DNA from: Pseudocercospora fijiensis CIRAD86
Taxonomy: Eukaryota > Ascomycota > Dothideomycetes > Mycosphaerellales > Mycosphaerellaceae
Reading direction: 5' to 3'
Length of the DNA stretch: 64,000 bases
Assembly (NCBI RefSeq): GCF_000340215.1
Contig: NW_006921532.1
Location: forward strand, 5,984,681-6,048,680
Shown here piece by piece: positions 54,415 to 64,000 of this stretch. Below the pieces are notes generated by a model that saw only the letters and a list, made by a program, of their open reading frames with translations, was not told where the DNA came from and did not search any database. How positions within the stretch are numbered: the first letter of the stretch is position 1; every line of letters starts with the position of its first letter. Both the position numbers and the translations under genes were made by a program.

Positions 54415-56496
54415 TCAAGCATGCACATTAAAAGGCCATGCGACGTCCAAATTCTTACTGTGGAATTTACACCACTCCTCATGCGCCGTATTCCCCACCT
54501 CCTTAATCTCACGATGACTAGCAAGGCATTCCCAACAAAACTCATGTTTGCAGCTACGACAAGTCATATGGTCGCATCCATCAATTTTCTGAATTCTCCA
54601 TCCACACGCCTTGCCTTTCGGACCGGGGCAGGATTTGCTCACCGTGTCCAGCATAGCTTCCGTCGCGGCGTCTTCGTCCTTGGATTTCTGCCCCGAAGTG
54701 CGATACGTGTACTGATCACACGTTTCGCCGACGTGCCAGGGACATTTATGAGTGAGACATTGTTTGTAGTGGCAGGAGACACAGTCCATGAAATTTGCGT
54801 TTTCCGCGTTCAGTTGACCGGAGGTACAGCCTGAGGCGAGACACCAGGAGAATTCTGGGAGACTGGACAGAGCGTTTCGGGTGAGGATTTTTTCATACTT
54901 CTCGAAAGTCTCCTCGCTGGCGAGACGTTGCATGTCCTCGTAGCTGACTTGTGATGGGCATTCGGGGCATTTGATGGATTCTGCTCCCTTGCTGTCGAAT
55001 TCTGATGAAAGCCAGGATTGCATGCATTCTTTGCACGTGAGACTATCGTGCTCGCAACTTTCGGTGGCGGGCATGGAGCTGAAATCGTTCGGGTGCTTGG
55101 AGTCTCCGCAACAGACGCATTCGCGTGTACGGGCGAGCTCGGCTGCGATTCGCTCTTCTTCGGCTTGGAGTTCTGCGGCACGGATGCGTTCTTCTTCGGC
55201 TTGGATCTCGAGAGCTCGTCGACGATCCTCCTCTTCTTGTCGCTGTCGCTCGAGAAGGGCCTCCTTCTGTGCTTCGAGGGCAGAAAGCGCACCCGCCCAC
55301 TGTTTCTGTAGTCTCTCCATCTCTGCACATAACGCAGCTTCTTTCGCAAGGACCTGATCCATGTTACCCCAGTTTTCGTGACATTTATTTTGTATTGTCT
55401 GCGTGGACGAAGGGCCTGCTTCGCCGTCAGCGTGAACAGCAACGTTTGTCAATGCCAGAGTCTCGTAGTTCGGTCGAACTCGTGTATCTATCTCTGATTC
55501 GCCCATGCCAATGCTGCTATCGACGGGAGCGAGGCTACTTGAACTGTTCTCACGTGCTCGTGCCTCATAAAGCATGTTCACATCCTTGTCTGAGAAGCGT
55601 GGCCGGGGTTTCACTGGCTGCTTTCCCTTTCCTCCGGAGCTTTTCACGAGTGTGGGATATGCTGCCCAACTGTGCCGTACACTGATTGCATCTTCATACG
55701 GGTCAGCCTCGGCCTCCGCAAGCTTCTGTGATGATCCAGGATTGTCTTCATCCGGAGCCTCGTTCGCAGTATGGTAGCTGGCGCCATCTGATGTCCCTGC
55801 TATCTTGTCTTTCGACTGATCCCACATGGTGAAGTTGTCAACCGGTCTGACCGCGTGTTTTTTCTTCAAAGCTCCAAACATGGATTGCTTCTTGGCGGGC
55901 TCTTTATTCTCTGCATTTCCAGCTGCAGCTGGTTTCACAGCCGGCTTTGTGATGCTCGACTTTCGAACTTCTCGAAACCCATACATGCCATAAGGCACCC
56001 GAACCATTTCGACCTTTGCCCGAGAATCAGCTGATGAGGAGACTGCCGAGTCTACTCGCTTGGCAGGACGAATCACGGGCGGTTCCATTGCAAAATCCAA
56101 CTCTCCTTCAAAGTTCCGGTGCTTGGCAGACGACCTTTCCTTCACGACTCTGTGTAATTCTGCGACTGATATCTTCGAGGATACTAAACGATCGACGGCA
56201 CGGTATTGCAAGGGTGGTTCAACATGGTCCTCGACGGCCGATTTTGGCTTGCCGCTGAACGGCGACTTCAGCTTCTTCATGGCGGTCGTGACCTCTCGGG
56301 ATATCGGCGGCTGTCTGGAAGCAGCCGGCTTGGGACGAATCCGACTATGTCTTGCATGCACAGGAAATTCATGAGAGAGGAAAGAGTGGTCCATGTATGT
56401 AAGTCTCGAGTGACAAGGGCAGTGACAGGGCTGGCGAGGTTGTATAGCCCTCCCGCATAGTGGGCGGCCGTCACTGCAAGCGAAGAAGGAAGACAT
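54415..56496 (-). CDS. RBR-type E3 ubiquitin ligase
   Basis: One exon of 693 aa from the ATG at 56496; later in-frame starts at 56394 and 56280 (MKKLKSPFSGKPKSA) are possible, and the last may be the true one. A disordered N-terminal half is followed by a coiled coil with repeats (QAEEERIRAAELQAEEERIA). RING1 starts CVCCGDSKHPNDF and continues CEHDSLTCKECMQSWL. The IBR reads WCLASGCTSGQ, then CVSCHYKQCLTHKCPWHVGE. RING2 contains GCDHMTCRSCKHEFCWECLA with the catalytic Cys in DGCDHM. The RING2 opening is CPGPKGKACGW, longer than the usual C-x2-C. RBR ligases form a thioester with ubiquitin before transfer; substrate unknown. The enzyme looks active by its residues. Confidence 0.88.
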   Translation of the reverse strand: MSSFFACSDGRPLCGRAIQPRQPCHCPCHSRLTYMDHSFLSHEFPVHARHSRIRPKPAASRQPPISREVTTAMKKLKSPFSGKPKSAVEDHVEPPLQYRAVDRLVSSKISVAELHRVVKERSSAKHRNFEGELDFAMEPPVIRPAKRVDSAVSSSADSRAKVEMVRVPYGMYGFREVRKSSITKPAVKPAAAGNAENKEPAKKQSMFGALKKKHAVRPVDNFTMWDQSKDKIAGTSDGASYHTANEAPDEDNPGSSQKLAEAEADPYEDAISVRHSWAAYPTLVKSSGGKGKQPVKPRPRFSDKDVNMLYEARARENSSSSLAPVDSSIGMGESEIDTRVRPNYETLALTNVAVHADGEAGPSSTQTIQNKCHENWGNMDQVLAKEAALCAEMERLQKQWAGALSALEAQKEALLERQRQEEEDRRRALEIQAEEERIRAAELQAEEERIAAELARTRECVCCGDSKHPNDFSSMPATESCEHDSLTCKECMQSWLSSEFDSKGAESIKCPECPSQVSYEDMQRLASEETFEKYEKILTRNALSSLPEFSWCLASGCTSGQLNAENANFMDCVSCHYKQCLTHKCPWHVGETCDQYTYRTSGQKSKDEDAATEAMLDTVSKSCPGPKGKACGWRIQKIDGCDHMTCRSCKHEFCWECLASHREIKEVGNTAHEEWCKFHSKNLDVAWPFNVHA

Positions 56497-57504
56497 CTGA
56501 CCTGAGGCCAATGTTGGGAGAAGAAGGTCGATAGGATTGCGGTCCAAAGCTTAGTGGCGGAGTAAGGCTGTGTGGGATAGGCCACAGACTATCATGTGGA
56601 GGCAGAAGGAGTTGCGCCCCGCGTGACGCCGGCGGAAGGCATGACTGGTACCAATGAACGGTGTCGCTGCGCCAGATAGATAGCTCGTGAAAGGTAAGCA
56701 AGCAGGTGGTCCAGATAGGAGATGTCTTGGCAGGATTTGTGCCATGGTGGCCAGCAAGACCACGTGTTTGCGAGGAAGACGACCATGCTTCGTCTCCATC
56801 TGCGTAGCGAGTGAGTCGCACACGCGGGCCAGCAACCTGCACCGCATTGCAGTAGCGTGGAAAGTTGAACATGGCTGCGCCCTCCACGATCGGAGGCTCA
56901 GCGCGCCTGAGGCCGCCAGCAGGCAGATATGCTGTATGTAGCAAGACAATACCGTATCTGAGCCTCAGGTGCAGGGCAGTGCCATTGTTACCGGGTGTAG
57001 GTGGCCATCGCCATCGCCATCGCCATCGCCTCAGGCTTGTCGGTAGCGGGAACAATCTCGTCGTATCAGGCGCAGGACTTCGTTTTCGATGGCTCTTGCT
57101 TGGACCACGCCGCTAGCGAAGGCAACCTGGCGCGCATAATTTCATCATATGGCTCCGGGGATCGTCGACGGGCATATAACGAACGCTTCTCCAGCATGTA
57201 CGGTACGGACGAATCGAGCAGCAAACATTGTGGGAGGAGGTGGTGTCGTCTGGCCGTGGGGAGAGGCGGGGCATAGATTCGCGCGCCAATTCACTGGTTG
57301 CTCCTCGCAACCGGCATGTCGGCTGATGACGCCTTTGTTGCTCTGCGCCTCCGCTCTCCCCAGACCACCAGCAACAATAATCAGAGCCTCTACCACCGTA
57401 ATCAGACTGTTGCATTGCCGTACAGCATCATCGCGTCCGCATCGCTTTCGTTCCCATATCATCGTACAAATCCTTCATTCCATATCGAAGCACGCCTCGT
57501 CAAG
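56497..57504. promoter_or_regulatory. Divergent region between the RBR ligase and the F-BAR gene
   Basis: About 1 kb. It contains a (GCCATC)4-type microsatellite at about 57004-57030. Long frames on the minus strand (56471-57055) come from base composition and overlap no domain. No RNA gene seen. Confidence 0.4.
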
Positions 57505-60440
57505 ATGCCCGGCAGGGCGAACGGCTCAGGCTCAGGCTCAGATGGGCCATCCGTCTCACTTTCATGTATGCTGCAGACAATGCACGTGCAGCTGTGAGGA
57601 TGTGCTAACGAACGACGACAGTCGCGAACAATTTCTGGGGCAAAGATGACGCTGGCGTCGGCCCTCTGCTGGACCGAATGCACGGCGCCAAAGTCACGGG
57701 CAACGAGCTGAAAGACTTCTACCACGCGCGCGCCGCGCTCGAAGACGACTATGCGAAGAAACTATTGGCACTGGCCCGGAAGCCCCTGGGCTCGTCAGAA
57801 TCCGGAACATTGCGAATGTCTCTAGATGTCGTGAGGGGCGAAGTCGAGTCGATGGGAAAGGCACACCAGCACATTGCGCATCAGATGCGAGGAGAATTGG
57901 AGGAGCCGCTGACTGCATTTACTGGCGGAATCAATGAGCGAAGAAAGATCGTACAGAACGGCATCGAAAAGCTTTTGAAGACCAAGAATCAGCAAACCGC
58001 GCAAGTCAACAAGACGCGCGATCGATTTGAACAAGACTGCCTCAAAATCAAGGGCTACCTCGCGCAAGGGCACATGGTCATGGGTCAGGAGGAGCGGAAG
58101 AACAAGGCCAAGCTGGAGAAGACACAGATCCAAATGTCGAGCAATAGCAGCGAGTACGAAGCGGCCGTCAAGATTCTGGAAGAGACCACAGGCAGGTGGA
58201 ATCGGGAATGGAAAGCCGCCTGCGACAAATTCCAGGATCTTGAAGAAGAGCGGCTAGACTACTTCAAGAGCAGTCTTTGGAGCTTTGCCAACATCGCATC
58301 TACCGTCTGCGTTAGTGATGATCAGTCGTGCGAGAAGTTAAGACTTTCACTGGAAGACTGCGAGGTCGAGAAAGACATCAGCACTTTCATCAAGGATTCC
58401 GGCACTGGACAAGAGATACCAGACCCACCCAAATACATCAACTTCTGCCGAGGAGACATTGATGATGTCGTGTCAAACCACGAGTCTGACGATGGAGCCT
58501 ACTCCGTCGCGCAATTCCAAAGAACTCTAAACCCGACGTATAGGACTTCTTCACCTCAGCCAAGCACTTTCGAATCCCACCATGATCCGGACTCAAGCCT
58601 GCGTGAAGAAATGGGTATCCCAAAGAATCGCACAACTTCCATCCAAGCGGACGACTCTTTCACCTCTCAAGCTCGCAGCTCACATGGAAGTGCCGTTGCT
58701 GCCATGCCGCCGCCGCTGGCAGGAAGCGCAGTCTCATCCGCCCCGTCGAATCCGTACTCAGATGCGCCGCAAATTCCACACAATCCATACCCAGCAGATG
58801 GCATGACTCAATTCTGCAGGATTGGTCCACCATCTGAGCGCAGCTCTATACCATCACCTGTCAGACCAGGCAGTCGTGACAGTCTGGAACACAGCGACTA
58901 CTCGGCGCCGACTTCATTCTCCAGCATGGAGCCAACCAGTGGTGCTGCATCCCCGATCAAGGGTTATAATGGTTCTAACATCTCCGGTGTCTCGAGCATG
59001 TCGGGTATCTCTTCAGGTCCGGATGAGAAGACGATCCAAAAGAAGAAGAGTGGCTTCTTCAACAGTCCCTTCAAGCGTCGCGCAAGTACCAAACGCAAAG
59101 AGGAGCCTCAATCTGCTACTGCTACCCCAACTGGCAGGAACACCTGGACTCCAGCAACTATGCGCAAGGCAGAGAGCGCCAGCACCAGTCCTATCAAGCC
59201 ATTTGGAACAGCCGGCCGGGCGAGTACCTGGAACAAGCAGCCATCTGTGAGCCCAGATCCTGACGTAGACCCAAGAGCAGACTACCAGCTAGGCATCGGC
59301 AACAGCACATTCGAAGTCACACATCCATCCAAGAAGCAGACCTCTAGGAGTCTAGCTGACGACGAATTGGACCCAATCGCGCAAGCTCTTGCTGAGTTGA
59401 AGGGAGTGACAAAGCAGGCGTCGACTCGAGAATCTGCTGATCGCCATTACGGCATGTCAACACCGGCACCAGGAGGGTCAACAGGACGGTCCACGCCAGC
59501 TGGTGCCGTACCTACTCCGTTTGCAGGCACTGCCAATAGAGGGACTCCCCCACCTGCGTACGATCCTCCGGTGAGCAGACTCGGTGCCCCTCCGCCAGCT
59601 CATACGAAGCGTGAAATGCAGAAGACTGCCGAAAAGTATGTTTCACAAAAGCGGAATATGTTCAACAACACAGGCGGACCAGCCCGGCCTGGCAGCTCTA
59701 TGGGCAGGCAAGAACCACCGCGTGCTGCCTCTCCACAACCTCCACGAGCGACGAGCCCACGACCTCTTCTCAATGGTACCCAACCTGCATACCGAGCCGC
59801 GTCACCTAACCCATACGGCAGTACCCCTTCTGCTGCAGCGAGACCTCGTGCACAATCGTCAAGTCCGATAAAGCCGCAGCCGAATTATGGCGGATATGCG
59901 CCTCGAGGAGGCTCATCAGGGTATCAAGTCCCACGGGCAACTTCTCCGAATCCAGCATACAGTCGACCTGCGACGAGTGGAGGCATGGCCAACAGTAGGC
60001 CGCCAAGCAGCCGTGGCTCAGACACTGCGGGCGGCGCGATGGTCCTGGCTCCTGCTGGTGGTGACCCATATGGCTCTCAGCGTGGTGGCAGGCCTCAAAG
60101 TCAGTACTATCCAGAGGGTAGTGGGTACGGCAGTAATGAGGTGTCTGCCAGAGTACGAAGCCAAAGCCAAGGGACACAAAGACAAGTGACCAAAGACGGC
60201 CGTCCGATATTGCATTATGGTAAGCCAATTGCATCAACATCTCTCTCGATAATTGCTGACGATTCTTTAGCCCGCGCGATGTACATGTACCAAGCTGCGA
60301 TTCCAGAAGAATTGTCTTTCGCGAAAGGCGACATTCTTGCTGTAACCCGTCATCAGGACGATGGATGGTGGGAAGCTGAAGTCACAGGGAAACCTGGTGT
60401 TTTAGGTCTCGTGCCGAGCAATTATCTGAAGGCGTGTTAG
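57505..60440 (+). CDS. F-BAR and SH3 cytokinesis protein, Imp2/Cdc15/Hof1 type
   Basis: Exons 57505-57565, 57622-60219 and 60271-60440, 942 aa. Intron 1 has donor GTATGC and acceptor ACAG; intron 2 (51 bases) has donor GTAAGC, branch GCTGAC and acceptor TTAG. The N-terminal F-BAR starts SFANNFWGKDDAGVGPLLDR, then the helix bundle (KVTGNELKDFYHARAALEDD, YAKKLLALARKPLGS, RWNREWKAACDKFQDLEEER). A 550-residue Ser/Pro-rich linker with basic spots (KKKSGFFNSPFKRRASTKRK) follows, and the protein ends in one SH3 domain (ARAMYMYQAAIPEELSFAKG, DGWWEAEV, GLVPSNYL). This order matches cytokinetic ring proteins that bend the plasma membrane and recruit actin-ring and septum factors. Intron 2 is in frame without a stop, so its retention would insert 17 residues before the SH3. 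Confidence 0.9.
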
Positions 60441-60812
60441 GAGCTTCGAAGGAAACCTCTTGGACATGGACAGATTTGTGGTGATGACGGCAACAGAGCT
60501 GCGGGGCTGAGGCGATCTCTCACGTTGCGATGACGAACGAACTTGAGATTGGACCTTGATGAACTGGAACTGCAAGGGAAGTTGGGATAGGGATAGGGTG
60601 TGCATATTCTGATGTTGTTTCATTCATTCTTTTTTTCCACGAAGGAACATAGGCCGCACGGCGTTTACTGTACAGCGAAAGTATATCGTTCTTACAAGTT
60701 CCTCCCCGCTCCCATCCATCATCGATTCACAGCTACACAACTACAAGTTGCAGAGCATTGACACCACTCTTATCAACGTCCTTCACTTGCTTCCCTCACC
60801 CAAAGAATAAAC
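60441..60812. other. Intergenic, 372 bases
   Basis: Between tandem plus-strand genes; 3' flank of the F-BAR gene and promoter of the NADAR gene. Nothing else recognised. Confidence 0.4.
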
Positions 60813-61552
60813 ATGCCACAACCCTCCACCTCCACCTCACAACCTCCAATCTACTTCTGGCGCGAATTCACCGAACCCCACGGCTTCATGTCCCAATGGT
60901 ACCTACCCTCTCCCTTTACCGTTCAAGGAATCACATACCAGACAGCAGAAATGTGGATGATGATTGAAAAAAATCCAGACTTTTTGGAGACGAGGTGAGG
61001 TTGAAATCAAATAAAATCACACACATTCGAGTTTTTTTTAAAACACATATTCATGAAGAAGAAGAAGAAAAAGAAGAAATTTTTTTTGATTGATTGAATT
61101 TTTTGATGTAAAGGAAACCGTTCATCAAATTTCCCAAACCACGAATCCGACAGAACATCAAAGATTGGGAAGATTGGCGAAGGGGGTTTGAGAGAGAGGG
61201 GGAGGTGGGATGAGAGTAAGTATAGTAATTTTTTTTTAATTTCTTTATCATACTTTGTGAGGATGTGTGTCTTTTTTTTTTCTCAATGCTGATTTTTTTG
61301 TGTCGTGTTTTAGATAAGAGTCGGATTGTTGAAGAAGGGAATTTTTATAAATTTTCCGAAAATGAAGGGTTAAAAAAGAAATTGTTGGAGACTGGGGAGA
61401 GGGAATTGGTGGAGGCTAGTCCGAACGATAGGATTTGGGGGATTGGGTTTGGGGAGGAGGATGCTGAGGAGAATCGGGGACGGTGGGGGGAGAATCGGTT
61501 GGGGGTTGCATTGATGAATGTTAGGAGGAGGTTGAGGGAGGGTGAAGAGTGA
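60813..61552 (+). CDS. NADAR (YbiA-like) domain protein with two frame breaks
   Basis: ATG at 60813. Exon 1 (60813-60994) encodes IYFWREFTEPHGFMSQWYLP and TYQTAEMWMM. Exon 2 (61114-61215) in its homologous frame gives ETVHQISQTTNPTEHQRLGR. Exon 3 (61314-61552) gives SRIVEEGNFYKF, RELVEASPNDRIWGIGFGEE and RWGENRLGVALMNVRRRL. These are the NADAR motifs in order. Donors GTGAGG and GTAAGT and acceptors AAAG and TTAG are usable. The exons do not join in frame: one base appears missing in the A-run at 60968-60974, another in the G-run at 61182-61186; allowing for both gives a full-length family member. NADAR proteins act on ADP-ribosyl or riboflavin-pathway ring-opened intermediates; role inferred. 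The introns carry long T and A runs. A sequence error is more likely than true decay. Confidence 0.7.
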
Positions 61553-61720
61553 TTGTTTGGGGAGTTTCGCAAACGCCGGGTTTTTGGGTATCTATTTATG
61601 CTATCCTACTCCGAAGGTTTCCTCATCAGCTGTTGTTCTGTGTTGCACATGTATCGTTGTTCATCGCTCTCATCGAATTCACAGCTTCATTCTCGGTCGA
61701 GCTGGATCGTCGCAAGATTT

Positions 61721-63229
61721 TTATTTCTCCTCCAAACCTGTATCAGTCTTGGGCAGAGGAACCTCGGAAGGATTGGGCTGATTCAGAATGTCATCCATTT
61801 TCATGGTATCCGGATCGCTCTGGTCAGAATCAGAGACATCATTTTCGTCATCATCGTCTGCCTGCCCATCCATAGATGCGATGTCGGCTTCTCTTTCTTT
61901 GGCGAGGCGGGTTTCTCTGCCTCGTTTGTGACAGTACCAGAAGACGAACATCAAGACTGGTATTTAATTAGCATGGATTCCTCACAATTTTCCAGGGTAT
62001 GAACACCTACTAAAGACAGCTAGACTCATCACGACATTTGTGGTGCTAGCCAAGAATGGGAATCTGGTCGTGAGAAAGTTCACGGTGTTTCGCAGCATGG
62101 TCGCAACCACACCTTGTCCACCTTGCACCAATTTCTTCATGCCAGGTACCTTCCTCTTAGATTTCTCCTTGCTACCACTCGGTGTATTCACGCCTGCGCC
62201 AGATTGTGCAGACTTCTTGCTGGCTTCTTCGAGCTTCACTTTTGCGTCAGCGCCAGGCTTTTCACTCGATGCGGCCAAGAGTTCTGGTGCAAGGCTGGCG
62301 CCCAGCTTAGCAGGCAGGCTCTTGACCAAAGTCTGCACGAACGGCGGCATGCTCTTGAACTGTTTCTCGAGCGTAGGTCCAGCTTCCCTCATCAGCTTGT
62401 CCATGTCATCGTATGCAGTCGGCACACCATTCATAGTGTCCTTCAAACATTGTGCAAACCGCTCATAGTACTTCTCAGTCTCTTTAGAGAAAGCAAAGAC
62501 GCGGTTGTTGACTGTAGACATATTGAGGTTGTCAAGCAAGACCGAGACCTCCTTCTCTTGCTTCTCTTTCGTCTTCTCTTCATTGATACTGCCGTCTTCG
62601 TTCAAGACTGGCTCGGGCTTGGCGTCTGGATCCTTTGGCTTCCAATTTGCAGGATCAAGCCATGCAGGGAGAGATTCTCGCGTGGGCACGTACGAGGCCG
62701 CGAACTCGGTCCATGTGCGCTGGTCGGGTTGCTGGTCGGTGGATGATTCTTTCGAAGATGCTGGTCGCATCGCATTTGGGATGTAGGAGGCCCATGTCCG
62801 CTTCTCATGAGGTTGATCGTCGTCGAGTTTGACAGCGCTATTCCAGCTTCGCGTAACTGCTTCGGCCTCTTCTTGACTAGGCAGTGGGTTGTCTTTCGGC
62901 TTTTTGGCGTCACTTGGAGATACCGGAGACTTGGGCTGCGTCTCTGGCACGATGATATCGCCATCCTGGGCCTTGCTTTCTTCCTTTCGCGACGCTGGCC
63001 TTTCTTCGCCTTCATCCGTTACTGCTGTCACCTGGGGCCTCGCCGGGAGAGGCGGAGGTCTTTCTTGTGATAAAGTTCGCTCGAGAAACCTCTCATCTTC
63101 ATCTCTCAGGACAGGGTTCTGAGGATTACTCCTTCGAAGCTCTTCTTGATTCTTCTTCGCCCTAGCAAATGATGGCAACGTGAAATATGATGACATTGTG
63201 GTGGTGTATGCGTAGGTGAGGCGAGACAT
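61721..63229 (-). CDS. Conserved-type hypothetical protein with a membrane segment near the C-terminus
   Basis: Exons 62011-63229 and 61721-61956; 54-base intron, donor GTAGGT, acceptor CCAG. The product is 484 aa. A second in-frame ATG at 63196 (MSSYFTLPSFARAKKNQEEL) may be the true start. The N-terminal half is charged and Pro-rich with EERPASRKEESKAQ and repeated T-W-x-x-[YF] units (RTWASYIPNAM, RTWTEFAASYVP). A compact helical part follows (KETEKYYERFAQCLKDTMNG, KLMREAGPTLEKQFKSMPPF). The splice completes one membrane helix (NVVMSLAVFILMFVFWYCHK), with a basic flank then an acidic cytosolic tail (DGQADDDDENDVSD). This suggests an anchored organelle or ER protein. I do not recognise the family. 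Confidence 0.65.
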
Positions 63230-63779
63230 AGAAGATGTAAGAATGCAAGAACAATGCCGCTACCTACCTTTGAAATAACAATTCAGCATCGCCACTGCTT
63301 CTGCCTCTGACATCCAGGAAGCTGTCAAGCTGTCGCACACCTCGAGAGCTTGCTACGTCACAGCAATCATGAAGTTGGCGTGGGTGATGCGTGTCTGCAG
63401 CAAAACGGAGCCATTCCTGTTTGGTCATCGTCTGTCTTGGCGCTGGACCTCACTCCTTTCCAACGTCTTGACTTTGCTCGCGGCTCAAAAGGCCCATACA
63501 AAGCCTTCAAATACAGTTCGGCCACCATTGCAGCCTACAGACATACACTTGTCCACGCCGCATGGCCTATGATACAAGAACAGCCATGCTGCTGCAGCGT
63601 GTCTTGCTAACTGCGAGTCTGGACCTGGTCATTGCGGCGTGCAAACCATCGGCGAGGCTTCTACGAGCTTGGCGTATACCTATCCTCACATCAGCGTCTG
63701 CAGCTGACTGCTTACGCTCTGCTGTGCGTGGCTGACCTCTACTGGACGGAGTGGTCTTCAACAACGGCCAATTCTGGAT
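63230..63779. other. Upstream region of the tail-membrane protein gene
   Basis: About 550 bases without a supported gene. Short frames at 63350-63874 overlap in different frames and lack domains. Confidence 0.4.
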
Positions 63780-64000
63780 GCCGCGGCAGACCAATATGGT
63801 CGTTTGTTGTTTCAAGTGAAGTTTTTCAGACACTTTACCTTGGAGGCTTTCCTGCTGGCAGTAGCTTACACTAGGTGCAATCTGGAATGTCACGAGCATC
63901 ATCTGCTTCCGGCCTCGGAGCGCCGCGGCAGACCAATATGGTCGTTTGTTGTTTCAAGTGAAGTTTTTCAGACACTTTACCTTGGAGGCTTTCCTGCTGG
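63780..64000. repeat. 79-bp direct repeat, 142-bp period, running off the window
   Basis: Bases 63780-63858 (starting GCCGCGGCAGACCAATATGG) recur identically at 63922-64000, separated by 63 bases that are not repeated upstream. The second copy is cut by the window end, so the true repeat may be longer. It could be a tandem duplication, a minisatellite or an assembly artefact. Confidence 0.9.

Noticed and set aside
56471..57055. 194-codon minus-strand frame upstream of the RBR gene
   Set aside because: Begins in a GCCATC microsatellite, has no domain and lies in a divergent promoter region.
60018..60240. Minus-strand frames within the F-BAR linker
   Set aside because: Low-complexity coding sequence of the real gene produces them.

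Overview
The window is nuclear DNA of a filamentous ascomycete (Pezizomycotina), most likely a dothideomycete. The genes are dense and on both strands, with short introns (about 41-113 nt, GTRNGY donors, CTRAC/CTGAC branch sites, YAG acceptors). Two islands are rich in TpA and look like repeat-induced point mutation (RIP). Several fungus-specific families are present (Zn2Cys6 regulators, DUF2458, fungal BTB, PIR-like wall protein). No bacterial operon, CRISPR array, phage, rRNA or intact tRNA was seen.

Layout. 0-12 kb: the Ski2-like helicase SLH1/ASCC3 in one exon, a Copia integrase relic, a small BTB protein, a hypothetical acidic protein, and an NTF2-like/flavin monooxygenase whose 3' end nearly touches its convergent neighbour. 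12-14 kb: a spliced small Cys-rich membrane protein and a TA-rich relic bounded by related inverted motifs. 14-31 kb: an RRM nucleolar protein (Nop8-like), a large Ser/Thr-rich GPI-type surface protein with a PIR-like domain, a divergent DUF2458/COX14-like pair, an AhpD-fold protein, a GH105 hydrolase next to a frameshifted Zn2Cys6 regulator, then MGM101 and biotin-protein ligase BPL1 (divergent).

31-34 kb is a gene-free AT-rich repeat island: a ten-unit tandem array with a five-unit higher-order period, an antisense tRNA-like remnant and a diverged direct repeat. 34-39.5 kb is a patchy zone with an MFS transporter, an arrestin-like gene lacking its 5' half, a decayed Zn2Cys6 regulator and an SDR. 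40-64 kb returns to housekeeping genes: oxysterol-binding KES1/OSH4, the CCR4-NOT scaffold NOT1, a small broken 2EXR/F-box-like gene, a PWWP protein, signal peptidase SEC11, an RBR ubiquitin ligase, a cytokinetic F-BAR/SH3 protein, a NADAR-domain gene with two frame breaks, and a tail-membrane protein. The last 220 bases hold a 79-bp direct repeat.

The genes are mostly unrelated housekeeping functions: translation quality control and mRNA decay (SLH1, NOT1), secretion (SEC11, KES1), mitochondrial DNA and respiration (MGM101, COX14-like), and cytokinesis (F-BAR). I did not find a coherent new multi-gene system. The most unusual items are the structured repeat array, the perfect 29-bp hairpin, the CpA-depleted relic, and a recurring pattern of single missing nucleotides that break three otherwise well-formed genes.
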